From JBMNCR01 sp049366695 (lineage in GTDB: Bacteria; Bacillota; Clostridia; Eubacteriales; Alkalibacteraceae), in the NCBI GenBank assembly GCA_049366695.1, contig JBMNCR010000029.1:1-48088 (forward strand): a DNA stretch of 48,088 nt, written 5' to 3'. Made by a program: the position numbers and the translations under genes. Of this stretch, positions 1 to 8,135 are shown one piece after another (position 1 is the stretch's first letter; every line of letters starts with the position of its first letter). The notes below the pieces were generated by a model. That model saw only the letters and a program-made list of their open reading frames with translations, was not told the DNA's origin and made no database searches.

Positions 1-182
1 CACAATGAAGCTAAAGATAATAAAAATTTCTTATGCAGCTTTTAAATATCATTTATGTGAGAGGCAAGAAGGATGAAGCGAGAAGGAAGAATTAAGTAAG
101 CCTATTAAGCTTTACAACCTGAATAAGTCAAAGAATTGCCTTATTGTTAGTCTTGTAATAAAGTGATATTAGTAAAAAGAGA
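1..182. other. Spacer upstream of 5S rRNA
   Basis: AT-rich sequence with no convincing ORF. The conserved 3' end of 23S rRNA is not visible. This is most likely the 23S-5S spacer, with 23S ending just outside the window, but that is inferred only from the usual order of rRNA operons. The 5S could also stand alone. Confidence 0.4.
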
Positions 183-298
183 TTCCGTGGCAATGGCGGA
201 GGGGCTACACCTGTTCCCATACCGAACACAGAAGTTAAGTCCTCCTGCGCTGATGGTACTTGGGTGGAGACGCCCTGGGAGAGTAAGTCGCCGCGGGA
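183..298 (+). rRNA. rrf: 5S ribosomal RNA
   Basis: About 116 nt, the usual 5S length. The hallmark block CCGAACACAGAAGTTAAG is present, followed by the TGATGGTACT and GGGAGAGTA elements. The ends pair as helix I: roughly nine pairs, with several G-U, between 183-191 and 290-298. A run of T directly follows the 3' arm and could serve as the operon terminator. It is a structural RNA of the large ribosomal subunit. Confidence 0.95.
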
Positions 299-520
299 TT
301 TCTTTTTTTTGTATGATTTTTTATTTTTGGTATTAAATATAATAGAAAACAATAATGGATATTTATTTAAAAGTTTTTGTATAAACAATTATCTAGTATG
401 ATAAAATATACTTGTGTGTTATGGAATTAATAGGAAAATATATTTTATTAAAGCTAATATTACTTTTTAAAAGTGTAAATATATATTTAATATTAAAATA
501 CTTTAGAACGGATTGATTGA

Positions 521-2308
521 ATGATTGAAGGTAATATAAAAGGTATTAAAAAAACTGTTCTTATAGAATTAGAGTCATTATTAGATTATAAAATTGAGAG
601 TGATAAAATTTTAGATGAAAATTCTGTAAATGTTTTATTAGATATAACAGATAAGATAAATAAAGAAATTTTGATAATTATTGATAATAACAATAAAATT
701 ATTCATATAAGTGTGGGAGATAGTAATACCGCAACTTTTCCTGAAATAAAGAAAAGGATAAAAAAAAGAGGATTATCAGAACTAGTAAGTTTTCATACTC
801 ATCCCAATGGTAATCCTAGTTTATCTACAGTCGATATTTCATCATTAAAGAGTTTAAAATTCAATTTATTAGGTGCAATAGCAAGAAATAAAAATAGTGG
901 TAAACCGTTGTTTAATATTGGGACGTTATTTATAAATAATGATTTTATTGATACCCGTGAATATGGACCTTTGACATTGAATCAATTGAATAAATTTAGT
1001 TTGAAAGAATTCAATAAAGAAGTAGATAAATATCTAAGAACAAATTTCATTGAAGATATTGGTGATGAAGAACTCGCAATTCTTATAGGTGTTAATAGTA
1101 AGAAGGAAAAGTTACTAAATATTGAAGATTCAATGAGTGAATTACAAGAACTTACCATTACTGCAGGAGCTGTTCCTGTTGAAGGGATTATTCAAAATAG
1201 AGAAAATGTAGATGCAACATTTTATGTAGGAAAAGGCAAACTTGAAGAATTAAAATTAATAATTCAAAATAAAAGTTGTAACTTAGTAATATGTAATGAT
1301 GAGTTAAATTCTTTACAAATAAAAGTAATGGAAACATATCTTGGTGTAAAAGTAATTGATAGAACATCACTAATACTTGAAATATTTGCAAGGCATGCAA
1401 GAACAAGCGAAGGTAAATTGCAAGTTGAATTAGCGCAATTAAAATATAGATTGCCTAGATTATTGGGTTTAGGTAAAGTGTTGTCACGTACTGGTGGAGG
1501 TATTGGTACTAGAGGACCAGGAGAGAAAAAACTAGAAGTAGATAGAAGATTAATATATAAGCAAATAAATATTTTAGAGAATAAAATAATAAATTTGAAA
1601 AATATAAGAGCGCAACAAAAGACACGAAGGGTAAAGAATCAAATACCAATTGTTTCTTTAGTAGGTTATACAAATGCAGGGAAAAGTACTTTGTTTAATT
1701 TATTAACTGATAGTTCTGTATTATCACAGAATAAATTATTTGCAACTCTTGATTCTACAACAAGAAAATTTAGGAATATTAATAGAGATTTGTTACTATC
1801 AGATACTGTAGGATTTATTGATAAACTACCACATGATTTAATAAAAGCATTTCAATCTACATTAGAAGATGTAGATGATTCAAATCTATTATTACACATA
1901 ATTGATTCTTCAAATATAAATTTTTTACAACAAATAAAGATAGTAAATAATGTTCTTGATACAATTGACTGTGGAAATAAAAAATGTATATATGTTTTTA
2001 ATAAAGCAGATAAAAAATGTGAAGATTTTGATTTAAAATATTCAACCATAAGAGGCTCAAAGATTATAATATCTGCAAAGTATGAGACAGGTATAAGTGA
2101 ACTTGTTGAACAGATAAAGGATAAAATATTTGCAGATACAATTGTAAAAGAAGTAAAAGTACCCTACGATAATATTAAAACAATATCTCAATTCTATGAT
2201 ATAGGTATTGTAGATAAAGAAACCTATGAAGAGGATTATATTAGATTAGAAATTTCATATACAAAAGATATGGAGTATATAATTAATAAGAATTTAAAAG
2301 GTGATTAA
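521..2308 (+). CDS. hflX: GTPase HflX with N-terminal JAMM-like domain
   Basis: Ribosome-associated GTPase of the HflX family, which splits or rescues stalled ribosomes in studied bacteria. The 595 residues are longer than the roughly 420 of a core HflX. Residues about 190-370 carry the HflX N-domain and the GTRGPGEKKLEVDRR linker. The G domain follows, with G1 GYTNAGKST (382-390), G3 DTVG (428-431) and G4 NKAD (494-497). The first about 170 residues are extra and contain H92-T-H94-P95 and S102-x2-D105, which is the HxH-x10-D arrangement of JAMM/MPN metalloproteases. I could not find the usual upstream catalytic Glu with confidence. The gene stops 1 nt before the yigZ start, so the two are probably co-transcribed. 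Confidence 0.93.
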   Translation: MIEGNIKGIKKTVLIELESLLDYKIESDKILDENSVNVLLDITDKINKEILIIIDNNNKIIHISVGDSNTATFPEIKKRIKKRGLSELVSFHTHPNGNPSLSTVDISSLKSLKFNLLGAIARNKNSGKPLFNIGTLFINNDFIDTREYGPLTLNQLNKFSLKEFNKEVDKYLRTNFIEDIGDEELAILIGVNSKKEKLLNIEDSMSELQELTITAGAVPVEGIIQNRENVDATFYVGKGKLEELKLIIQNKSCNLVICNDELNSLQIKVMETYLGVKVIDRTSLILEIFARHARTSEGKLQVELAQLKYRLPRLLGLGKVLSRTGGGIGTRGPGEKKLEVDRRLIYKQINILENKIINLKNIRAQQKTRRVKNQIPIVSLVGYTNAGKSTLFNLLTDSSVLSQNKLFATLDSTTRKFRNINRDLLLSDTVGFIDKLPHDLIKAFQSTLEDVDDSNLLLHIIDSSNINFLQQIKIVNNVLDTIDCGNKKCIYVFNKADKKCEDFDLKYSTIRGSKIIISAKYETGISELVEQIKDKIFADTIVKEVKVPYDNIKTISQFYDIGIVDKETYEEDYIRLEISYTKDMEYIINKNLKGD

Positions 2309-2309
2309 T

Positions 2310-2939
2310 ATGGATTATTTAACGATTAGACATCATATTTTAGAAGAATTTATTGTAAAAAAATCTAAATTCATCATTAACTGTTATTGCGTTAATGATG
2401 AAAAAAGTGCAATTGATTATCTAAAAGATATTCAAAAATTGCATTATAAAGCTACACATAATACATATGCGTATATTATAGGGGAAAAAAAAGGCATACA
2501 AAAATTTAGTGATGATGGAGAACCTTCAGGGACTGCTGGTAAACCTATATTTGAAGTGATTTCGCAAAATGATTTAACTAATATATTAATTATAGTTACA
2601 AGATATTTTGGTGGTATTAAATTAGGAGCAGGAGGATTAGTGAGAGCCTATAGTAATAGTGCTAAACTCGGAATAAATAGCTGTGAAATAATAAAAATGC
2701 AATATAGTGCGTTATACAAAATTACTTCTGATTATAATTTGTTTGGAAAATTACAAGATTACTTAAATAATAATAAGAATATAATACTACATGAGATTAT
2801 ATATGAAGATCAAGTATATATATATATATACTTATCAATAATTAATAAGAAAAAAATAATTGATGATTTAATTGAAATATCCAATGATTCAATTAAATAT
2901 AATCTATTAAAGGAAGAATATATTCCTATTGCTATTTAA
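2310..2939 (+). CDS. yigZ: YigZ/IMPACT family protein
   Basis: About 209-residue member of the UPF0029/IMPACT (YigZ) family. Family hallmarks are visible: KSKFI near the N terminus, THNTYAYIIG, the FSDDGEPSGTAGKPIFE block and VTRYFGGIKLGAGGLVRAYS. The molecular role in bacteria is poorly defined; eukaryotic IMPACT acts in translational control. I start at ATG 2310 because GGTGAT at 2300-2305 lies 4 nt upstream; an in-frame GTG at 2301 is less likely. It sits 1 nt after hflX and its end overlaps the convergent transporter gene by 8 bp. The C-terminal half is AT-repeat rich (YIYIYL). Confidence 0.9.
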   Translation: MDYLTIRHHILEEFIVKKSKFIINCYCVNDEKSAIDYLKDIQKLHYKATHNTYAYIIGEKKGIQKFSDDGEPSGTAGKPIFEVISQNDLTNILIIVTRYFGGIKLGAGGLVRAYSNSAKLGINSCEIIKMQYSALYKITSDYNLFGKLQDYLNNNKNIILHEIIYEDQVYIYIYLSIINKKKIIDDLIEISNDSIKYNLLKEEYIPIAI

Positions 2940-3282
2940 TTTTACTAAAAAATATTTCTTTTATTCCTATTAATAAAAGGAAAAAAGAAAATACTTTTTT
3001 TAGTATTATCGAAGATAAATTGACTGCTATAATTGATCCAATAATTGCACCGATTATTCCAAATGGGATAATTATTTTAGCCAATTTTATTTCTACATTA
3101 TGGTTTTTGATATGAATAGTTAAAGAAGCAATTGCTATAGGTAAAAAACATATTAAATTTGTACTCTGGGCTATTTTTTGTTCAGTAGATAATATCATCG
3201 TCAACATAGGTATCAAAACTGTCCCTCCACCGATACCCATACCTGCAAGTATACCGGAAAGTATTCCAATAAAGATTATCAT
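2932..3282 (-). CDS. Half-size TSUP (TauE/SafE) permease, second of pair
   Basis: 116-residue membrane protein of the TSUP (TauE/SafE/YfcA) family. It contains the family's N-terminal signature GILAGMGIGGGTVLIPML and about four hydrophobic segments. A full TSUP permease is about 250 residues with two such halves, so this is a half-size unit. It starts at the base after the stop of the upstream half-size gene (3283-3642), so the two are translated together and presumably assemble as a heteromer. Family members export or import small organic acids, sulfite or sulfonates; the substrate here cannot be predicted. Confidence 0.82.
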   Translation of the reverse strand: MIIFIGILSGILAGMGIGGGTVLIPMLTMILSTEQKIAQSTNLICFLPIAIASLTIHIKNHNVEIKLAKIIIPFGIIGAIIGSIIAVNLSSIILKKVFSFFLLLIGIKEIFFSKIK

Positions 3283-3642
3283 TTAAAACATCATCCTTAT
3301 AGCAGAAACTATCATAATTGATCCAAAAATAATTCTTATCAATTTATTTGATAATCTACAAAGTATTTTTGCTCCTATTATCCCGCCAATAATCGAACCA
3401 ATTGAAATGTGTATTATAAGATTAATGTCATAATAACCATTCTTAATGAATATAATAGAACTTATAATACATAAAGGTAAGATTATTAAAATTGTGGTGG
3501 CGTGTGCTTTTCTATTTTCATAAAGCATTATATGAGTTAGACAAAGAACAGATATTATTCCGCCTCCAGAACCTAAAATTCCATTTGTTAATCCAATTAT
3601 TAATCCAATAAATATTAGAAGAAATTTGTTTTTTATTTGCAT
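3283..3642 (-). CDS. Half-size TSUP (TauE/SafE) permease, first of pair
   Basis: 119-residue integral membrane protein with the TSUP repeat signature GLTNGILGSGGGIISVLCL and four predicted membrane helices. The start is ATG at 3640-3642, preceded by a GGTGA-type ribosome site on the minus strand. It abuts the next half-size gene without a gap, as in other clostridial pairs of about 120-residue TSUP genes. The two halves resemble the two repeats of a single full-length permease. Substrate unknown. Confidence 0.82.
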   Translation of the reverse strand: MQIKNKFLLIFIGLIIGLTNGILGSGGGIISVLCLTHIMLYENRKAHATTILIILPLCIISSIIFIKNGYYDINLIIHISIGSIIGGIIGAKILCRLSNKLIRIIFGSIMIVSAIRMMF

Positions 3643-3705
3643 TTTATTTCACCATTTATTCTTATCTTATCTAAAAAGTAATAATCTATTCTATACATTA
3701 ATAAA

Positions 3706-3734
3706 TTGATGGATATATGTATATATGTTAAAAT
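3706..3734 (+). promoter_or_regulatory. Sigma-A type promoter for yebC
   Basis: TTGATG at 3706-3711 and TAAAAT at 3729-3734 with a 17-bp spacer, 36 bp upstream of the yebC start. The match is by eye and the surrounding DNA is very AT-rich. Confidence 0.5.
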
Positions 3735-3769
3735 GTTTATGTTTATAATATTTAAGGAGGAAATAGATT

Positions 3770-4501
3770 ATGTCGGGACATTCTAAATGGTCAACTATTA
3801 AACATAAAAAAGGAAAACAAGATGCAATAAGAGGTAAAATATTTACTAAATTGGCCAAAGCGATTGCTGTAGCTGCCAAAGAAGGTGGTCAAGATCCGGA
3901 TTTAAATTCAAGGTTAAAAGATGCTATAATAAAAGCAAAATCAAATAATATGCCAAATGATAATATTGATAGAGCAATAAAAAAAGGTTCTGGAGAATTA
4001 TCTGGTTCAAATTTTGAAGAAATAATATATGAAGGTTATGGTCCAAATGGTGTTGCAGTCATTATTAATGCTTTAACAGACAATAAAAATAGAACAGCAA
4101 GTGATGTAAGGCATGCTTTTGACAAAAATGGGGGAAATTTAGGCACAACAGGTTGTGTCTCATTTATGTTCGAAAAAAAAGGTCAAATAATGATAGAAAA
4201 TAGTAACTCCATTGATGAAGATGAATTAATGATGTTAGCATTAGAGGCGGGTGCTGAAGATTTTAATACAGAAGAAGAAGGGTATGAAATTATTACTTTA
4301 CAAGAAGACTTTCAAAATGTCTGTAGTGCACTGGAAAAAGAAAGTATTGAATTTGCATCTGCAGAAATAACTATGATACCTACAACACTTACAAAGCTCT
4401 CACAAGAAGATGAAAAAAAGATGCAAAAGATGATAGATATGTTTGACGATAATGATGATATACAGGAGGTTTATCATAATTGGGATATGGAAGAAGAGTA
4501 G
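3770..4501 (+). CDS. yebC: YebC/PmpR family translation/transcription regulator
   Basis: 243 residues, the normal family length. It begins with the classic MSGHSKWSTIKHKK and contains PNDNIDRAIKKGSG, YEGYGPNGVAVII and NKNRTASDVRHAF. YebC-family proteins were described as transcription regulators, and more recent work links members to translation of proline-rich stretches. AAGGAGG lies 9 nt before the ATG. It has its own promoter and is followed 38 nt later by a DUF4282 gene, probably in the same transcript. Confidence 0.96.
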   Translation: MSGHSKWSTIKHKKGKQDAIRGKIFTKLAKAIAVAAKEGGQDPDLNSRLKDAIIKAKSNNMPNDNIDRAIKKGSGELSGSNFEEIIYEGYGPNGVAVIINALTDNKNRTASDVRHAFDKNGGNLGTTGCVSFMFEKKGQIMIENSNSIDEDELMMLALEAGAEDFNTEEEGYEIITLQEDFQNVCSALEKESIEFASAEITMIPTTLTKLSQEDEKKMQKMIDMFDDNDDIQEVYHNWDMEEE

Positions 4502-4539
4502 GGAAAAGGTAGTAATAAATATAAGAAAGGGGTAAGGTA

Positions 4540-4836
4540 ATGGAAAAAATTAAAAATTTATTAAGTTTTGATACCTTTATTACGCCAGTGATAATAAAAG
4601 CAATTTACTATATTGGAGTTGTATTAGTTGTGATAATGGGGTTATTCCAAATAGTAACTAGTTTTAGTTATTATGGTGGCATTGGGGTGTTTATATCTGG
4701 ATTATTAACAATTGTTTTAGGACCATTTTTAGTAAAAATTTATTGTGAACTTTTAATTATTATTTTCAAAATACATAAAGAGCTTACTGAGATAAATACA
4801 AAGCTATCTAATAATGATGAAGAAGCTATAAGCTAG
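4540..4836 (+). CDS. DUF4282 small membrane protein
   Basis: 98 residues with two hydrophobic helices (about 18-38 and 45-80) and a charged C-terminal tail. The layout LLSFDTFITPVIIKAIYYIGV... GPFLVKIYCELLIIIFKIHKEL matches DUF4282, a small membrane family of unknown function. A GAAAGGGG ribosome site precedes the ATG. It lies downstream of yebC and upstream of a strong terminator. Confidence 0.75.
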   Translation: MEKIKNLLSFDTFITPVIIKAIYYIGVVLVVIMGLFQIVTSFSYYGGIGVFISGLLTIVLGPFLVKIYCELLIIIFKIHKELTEINTKLSNNDEEAIS

Positions 4837-4948
4837 TTTATTAGCAATATTAACTTAAATAATGTATTAATATGATCTACTAACTTTTATCTATCCAATT
4901 ATAATAGAATAATCTCTTGAATATACAACTTGGTTTATAAATTTTTAT

Positions 4949-4975
4949 CCTTTAGGGCATCCTAAAGGTTTTTTT
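4949..4975 (+). terminator. Intrinsic terminator after yebC-DUF4282
   Basis: Perfect 8-bp stem CCTTTAGG / CCTAAAGG with a 4-nt GCAT loop, followed by seven T. It lies 112 nt after the DUF4282 stop. The remainder of the 4837-5151 gap is AT-rich and shows no other structure or ORF. Confidence 0.9.
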
Positions 4976-5151
4976 AAAATTTGGCTTAATAAAGGAATTT
5001 GAATCTCAAAGCCCTATTTTCTATTAGTACTTTTCCGATGCGATTCTTAATAAAATTCATAAAGATAGTATTTAAACATTAAATCTATAATTTATTATTT
5101 AAATGAATAAAAAATATTTTAATTGTCAACAATTATAAAAAAGTGATTTAT

Positions 5152-5475
5152 ATGGATATAAAACTAAGAAGAATATTAGTAATTATAGTTGTATTAAATA
5201 TATTTGATTGTTTTTCAACTCTTTATGGATGTATAAATAATTACATTACTGAACTTAATCCAATTAATAATGCCTTAATAGATAAAAATATATATTTATT
5301 TTTACTTTTTAAATTTATCACGACATTATTTATTATACTAGCTTTTGGAATAAAGAACGAAGAAGTGTATTTATTAAAGTTAAGGGGTGGTAAATTCCTA
5401 TGTATTGTGCTTGGAATAATATTTGTTTTGCATTTAAAATGGATATTTACTACATTAATAATTAATTATATATGA
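5152..5475 (+). CDS. Small membrane protein, DUF5658-like
   Basis: 107-residue hydrophobic protein with three membrane segments (about 5-25, 44-65 and 82-105 residues). The pattern NIFDCFSTLYGC... ELNPINNALI resembles DUF5658, a membrane family of unknown function. I chose ATG 5152 because AGTGAT lies 4 nt upstream, the spacing seen at other genes here; GTG 5143 is possible. It is isolated, about 100 bp upstream of the bofC-like gene and in the same direction. Confidence 0.6.
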   Translation: MDIKLRRILVIIVVLNIFDCFSTLYGCINNYITELNPINNALIDKNIYLFLLFKFITTLFIILAFGIKNEEVYLLKLRGGKFLCIVLGIIFVLHLKWIFTTLIINYI

Positions 5476-5575
5476 ATCAATTAAAAGTTTAAAGAATTTA
5501 TAGTAATGTTGATAGTGTTTTGTCATGAGATAAATCATTAAGATAAGTATATAAAAATCCGGAGGTAGGATACTA

Positions 5576-6181
5576 ATGAAGATTATTAATAAAATAAAAG
5601 ATATTAATAGTAATCGTTTAATTTTTATAGGTATATTTTTAATCGTTTGTTTTGGATTGTTACTAGGCTATCTGAGTGCAGACTTGTATAGTAATTTAAA
5701 TGATCCTATTAAAAATGTAACAAACGGTGATGTAATACAATTAAGTGAGAATTCACTATCTGAGCAACAATTAGCAGAGGATGCATTAATTATTTATAAT
5801 CGAATATATACAAAGTGTGATGAAATAGTCACTGAAGAAGAAATTACTGACGAAAGATATACTGGAAAAACAAAAACAGAGTTAGAAAAAATTTTTATTT
5901 CTTGGAATATTGTTGAATTTTCTAGTGATAAACTATCTTTAGAAAAGAGAATAAATAGTTACTCTCCAGATTATTATAAAATTGGAATATATATAAATAG
6001 CAATGGTGAAAATGTTGTAGCTGTTTATTCTTATGATGTAGATGGCAAAGAAATATTAAATAAAGTAACAAATACACCTGTTTCGCTACTTTACGATTCA
6101 GAAATCCAAAGATTACAAGAAGGAATTTATACAAAAGATCAAGAAGAGTTATATGAATTATTAGAAAATTATGATGAGTAA
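5576..6181 (+). CDS. BofC C-terminal domain-like protein
   Basis: 201 residues: one N-terminal membrane anchor (about 14-37), then an extracytoplasmic region. The C-terminal half (about 100-200) shows the pattern of the BofC C-terminal domain: ELEKIFISWNIVEFSSDKL, YYKIGIYI, VAVYSYDVDG and QEGIYTKDQEELYELLENY. In Bacillus subtilis BofC restrains SpoIVB signalling to sigma-K during sporulation, and bofC lies directly upstream of ruvA, as here. Function is inferred from domain and synteny. CGGAGG precedes the ATG. Confidence 0.7.
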   Translation: MKIINKIKDINSNRLIFIGIFLIVCFGLLLGYLSADLYSNLNDPIKNVTNGDVIQLSENSLSEQQLAEDALIIYNRIYTKCDEIVTEEEITDERYTGKTKTELEKIFISWNIVEFSSDKLSLEKRINSYSPDYYKIGIYINSNGENVVAVYSYDVDGKEILNKVTNTPVSLLYDSEIQRLQEGIYTKDQEELYELLENYDE

Positions 6182-6244
6182 TAGGATGGAAAGTAGTCGG
6201 TTACTTAAAAAAATTGTGAAAACGAATATACGTTTGTATTTTAA

Positions 6245-6280
6245 CCCCTTTTTTATTATAATATTATTTATAAGAAGGGG
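6245..6280 (+). promoter_or_regulatory. Hairpin covering the ruvA ribosome binding site
   Basis: CCCCTT (6245-6250) can pair with AAGGGG (6275-6280), extended inward by three T-A/T-G pairs. The 3' arm is the Shine-Dalgarno region of ruvA, 9 nt before its TTG start. It may restrict translation initiation or simply be a coincidental inverted repeat. Confidence 0.35.
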
Positions 6281-6289
6281 GCTATTTAC

Positions 6290-6892
6290 TTGTACGAGTA
6301 CATAAAAGGCAAAATATCTGATATATATGAAGAAAAAGTAGTAATTGAATGTTTTGGTATTGGGTATTTGATTAATATAACTATGAATACTTTAACAAAG
6401 ATAGACAAAAGTAATGAAGAAATAAAATTATATATTCATGAACACATTCGTGAAGATGAAATGTCTTTTTACGGATTTTATGATAAGAATGAAAGGGAAA
6501 TATTTAGGAACTTGATTAGTATTTCTGGTATAGGACCAAAGGTAGGACTTGGTATACTATCGAAATTTCAGGTAAATGAATTGTTGAAATATATTTCGAC
6601 AGGAGATGAAAAAGCGCTGTCATCAGTACCTGGTATTGGTAAGAAAACTGCTAATCGTATTATTTTAGAATTAAAAGATAAATTTAAGAATAAATTTTTT
6701 ATTGATGAAAAAAAATCCGATTTAGGTCAAAAAGACCAGTTCAATAATGTACGTAGTGAAGTAGTAGAGGCTTTGATGTCTTTGGGATATAGTTATAACG
6801 AAGCCATGCAATTAATTGACAAGGTATATAATCCAGAAATGAATGTAGAGGAACTGTTAAAACATGCATTGTCAAGGGCAGCAATTAATTAA
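6290..6892 (+). CDS. ruvA: Holliday junction branch migration protein RuvA
   Basis: 200 residues, full length. The N-terminal OB-fold starts MYEYIKGKI. Two helix-hairpin-helix motifs follow (ISGIGPKVGLGIL and VPGIGKKTANRIILEL), and a C-terminal domain ends MNVEELLKHALSR. RuvA binds four-way junctions and loads the RuvB motor. TTG start with AAGGGGGC upstream. ruvB follows after 18 nt with its own ribosome site, so this is a ruvAB operon. Confidence 0.97.
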   Translation: MYEYIKGKISDIYEEKVVIECFGIGYLINITMNTLTKIDKSNEEIKLYIHEHIREDEMSFYGFYDKNEREIFRNLISISGIGPKVGLGILSKFQVNELLKYISTGDEKALSSVPGIGKKTANRIILELKDKFKNKFFIDEKKSDLGQKDQFNNVRSEVVEALMSLGYSYNEAMQLIDKVYNPEMNVEELLKHALSRAAIN

Positions 6893-6910
6893 TAGTAAGG
6901 AAGTGTTACT

Positions 6911-7927
6911 TTGGAAAAAAGGATTATTACCACTGATCTTATAGAAAATGATACAGAAGATGAAAAAAGTTTAAGACCTAAATCTTTGAAAGAATACATA
7001 GGACAAGAGCAAGTGAAAGAAAAAATGAGTATTTTTATTCAAGCTGCAAAACAAAGAAAAGAATCTTTAGATCACGTATTATTATACGGCCCCCCTGGGC
7101 TAGGTAAAACTACATTAGCAGGAATAATTGCTAAAGAAATGTGTGTAAATATAAAGATAACCTCAGGTCCAGCAGTGGAAAAAGCAGGAGATTTAGCTGC
7201 AATTTTATCAAGTTTAAACGAAGGCGATGTCTTATTTATTGACGAAATACATAGACTTAATAGAAATGTGGAAGAAGTTCTTTACCCTGCAATGGAGGAT
7301 TATGCCTTAGATATCATTGTTGGAAAAGGACCCGGGGCTAGGTCAATACGATTAGATTTGCCAAGATTTACAATGATAGGGGCTACAACTCGTGCAGGCT
7401 TGTTAACATCGCCATTAAGGGACCGTTTTGGAGTTATAAGTAGACTGCAGATTTATACTCATAACGAATTGCAAGATATAATCACAAGATCAGCTAGTAT
7501 ATTTGGTACTACAATAGAAAAAAATGCAGCATTGGAATTAGCAAAACGTTCAAGAGGTACTCCAAGGATTGCAAATAGATTATTGAAGAGAGTTAGAGAT
7601 TTTGCTGAAGTTAGAAATGAAGGGATTATCGATTTTGATACTACTTTAGATGCATTGCAATTGTTAGATGTCGATGATATAGGGCTGGATGAAATTGATA
7701 GAAAATTACTACTTAGTATTATACATAAATTTGATGGTGGACCAGTGGGCTTAGATACTTTGTCTGCTTCTATAGATGAAGAAAAAAATACAATAGAAGA
7801 TGTTTATGAACCATATCTTTTGCAAATGGGTTTTATACAGAGAACTCCGAGGGGACGAATTGTTACCAAAAAAGCATATAAACATTTAAACATTAAGTTA
7901 GAGGATGATAACATAAAATTTATTTAA
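6911..7927 (+). CDS. ruvB: Holliday junction helicase RuvB
   Basis: 338-residue AAA+ motor that drives branch migration together with RuvA. It has Walker A GPPGLGKTT (about residues 60-68), Walker B DEIHRL, the sensor segment GATTRAGLL and the C-terminal winged-helix with TPRGRIVTKKAY. TTG start with AAGGAAG just upstream. In related genomes queA usually follows directly; here the nif cluster does, and queA lies about 21 kb away. A weak 8-bp hairpin (7926-7947) begins at its stop codon. Confidence 0.97.
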   Translation: MEKRIITTDLIENDTEDEKSLRPKSLKEYIGQEQVKEKMSIFIQAAKQRKESLDHVLLYGPPGLGKTTLAGIIAKEMCVNIKITSGPAVEKAGDLAAILSSLNEGDVLFIDEIHRLNRNVEEVLYPAMEDYALDIIVGKGPGARSIRLDLPRFTMIGATTRAGLLTSPLRDRFGVISRLQIYTHNELQDIITRSASIFGTTIEKNAALELAKRSRGTPRIANRLLKRVRDFAEVRNEGIIDFDTTLDALQLLDVDDIGLDEIDRKLLLSIIHKFDGGPVGLDTLSASIDEEKNTIEDVYEPYLLQMGFIQRTPRGRIVTKKAYKHLNIKLEDDNIKFI

Positions 7928-7990
7928 TTTAAACAAACATTTAAATTATAATTATTATTAATGTTCGGAAAAATCATATAAATTACTAAT

Positions 7991-8022
7991 ATTATGAAAA
8001 AAAGTATTGTTATTTTCATAAT
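7991..8022. promoter_or_regulatory. Inverted repeat overlapping the nifH -35 region
   Basis: Perfect 10-bp inverted repeat ATTATGAAAA (7991-8000) / TTTTCATAAT (8013-8022) with a 12-bp centre. It surrounds the putative -35 of the nif promoter, as expected for a repressor operator. It does not match the GlnR/TnrA or NrpR operator consensus that I know. Confidence 0.4.
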
Positions 8023-8035
8023 TCTATGGTAACAT
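8007..8035 (+). promoter_or_regulatory. Putative nif promoter
   Basis: TTGTTA (8007-8012), 17-bp spacer, TAACAT (8030-8035). It is the best sigma-A-like match upstream of the leader hairpins. Transcription would start near 8042, giving a leader of about 160 nt before nifH. No sigma-54 (GG-N10-GC) promoter is seen. Confidence 0.45.
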
Positions 8036-8070
8036 ACTATTAATTAATAATAAGTAAATGAAAATTGACG

Positions 8071-8107
8071 ATGATGTTATTCAGATATCTGGATAATGTC
8101 ATTTTTT
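8071..8107 (+). terminator. nif leader hairpin 1, terminator-like
   Basis: Fourteen consecutive pairs (four of them G-U) between 8071-8084 and 8089-8102, a 4-nt loop, then six T. Its 5' arm ATGATGTTATTCA is almost the same as the 5' arm of the next hairpin (ATGGCGTTATTCA), so the two are probably duplicates. Confidence 0.7.
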
Positions 8108-8135
8108 AATTTAAAGTAACTATTTTGTTAATAAC

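Noticed and set aside
1..182. 3' end of 23S rRNA
   Set aside because: None of the conserved terminal 23S sequence is present.
128..388. Minus-strand ORF across the 5S region
   Set aside because: It is antisense to the 5S rRNA, which is structurally clear; a shadow frame.
2816..2831. TA dinucleotide repeat within yigZ
   Set aside because: It stays in frame and encodes YIYIYL in a beta strand; simple AT-rich coding sequence.
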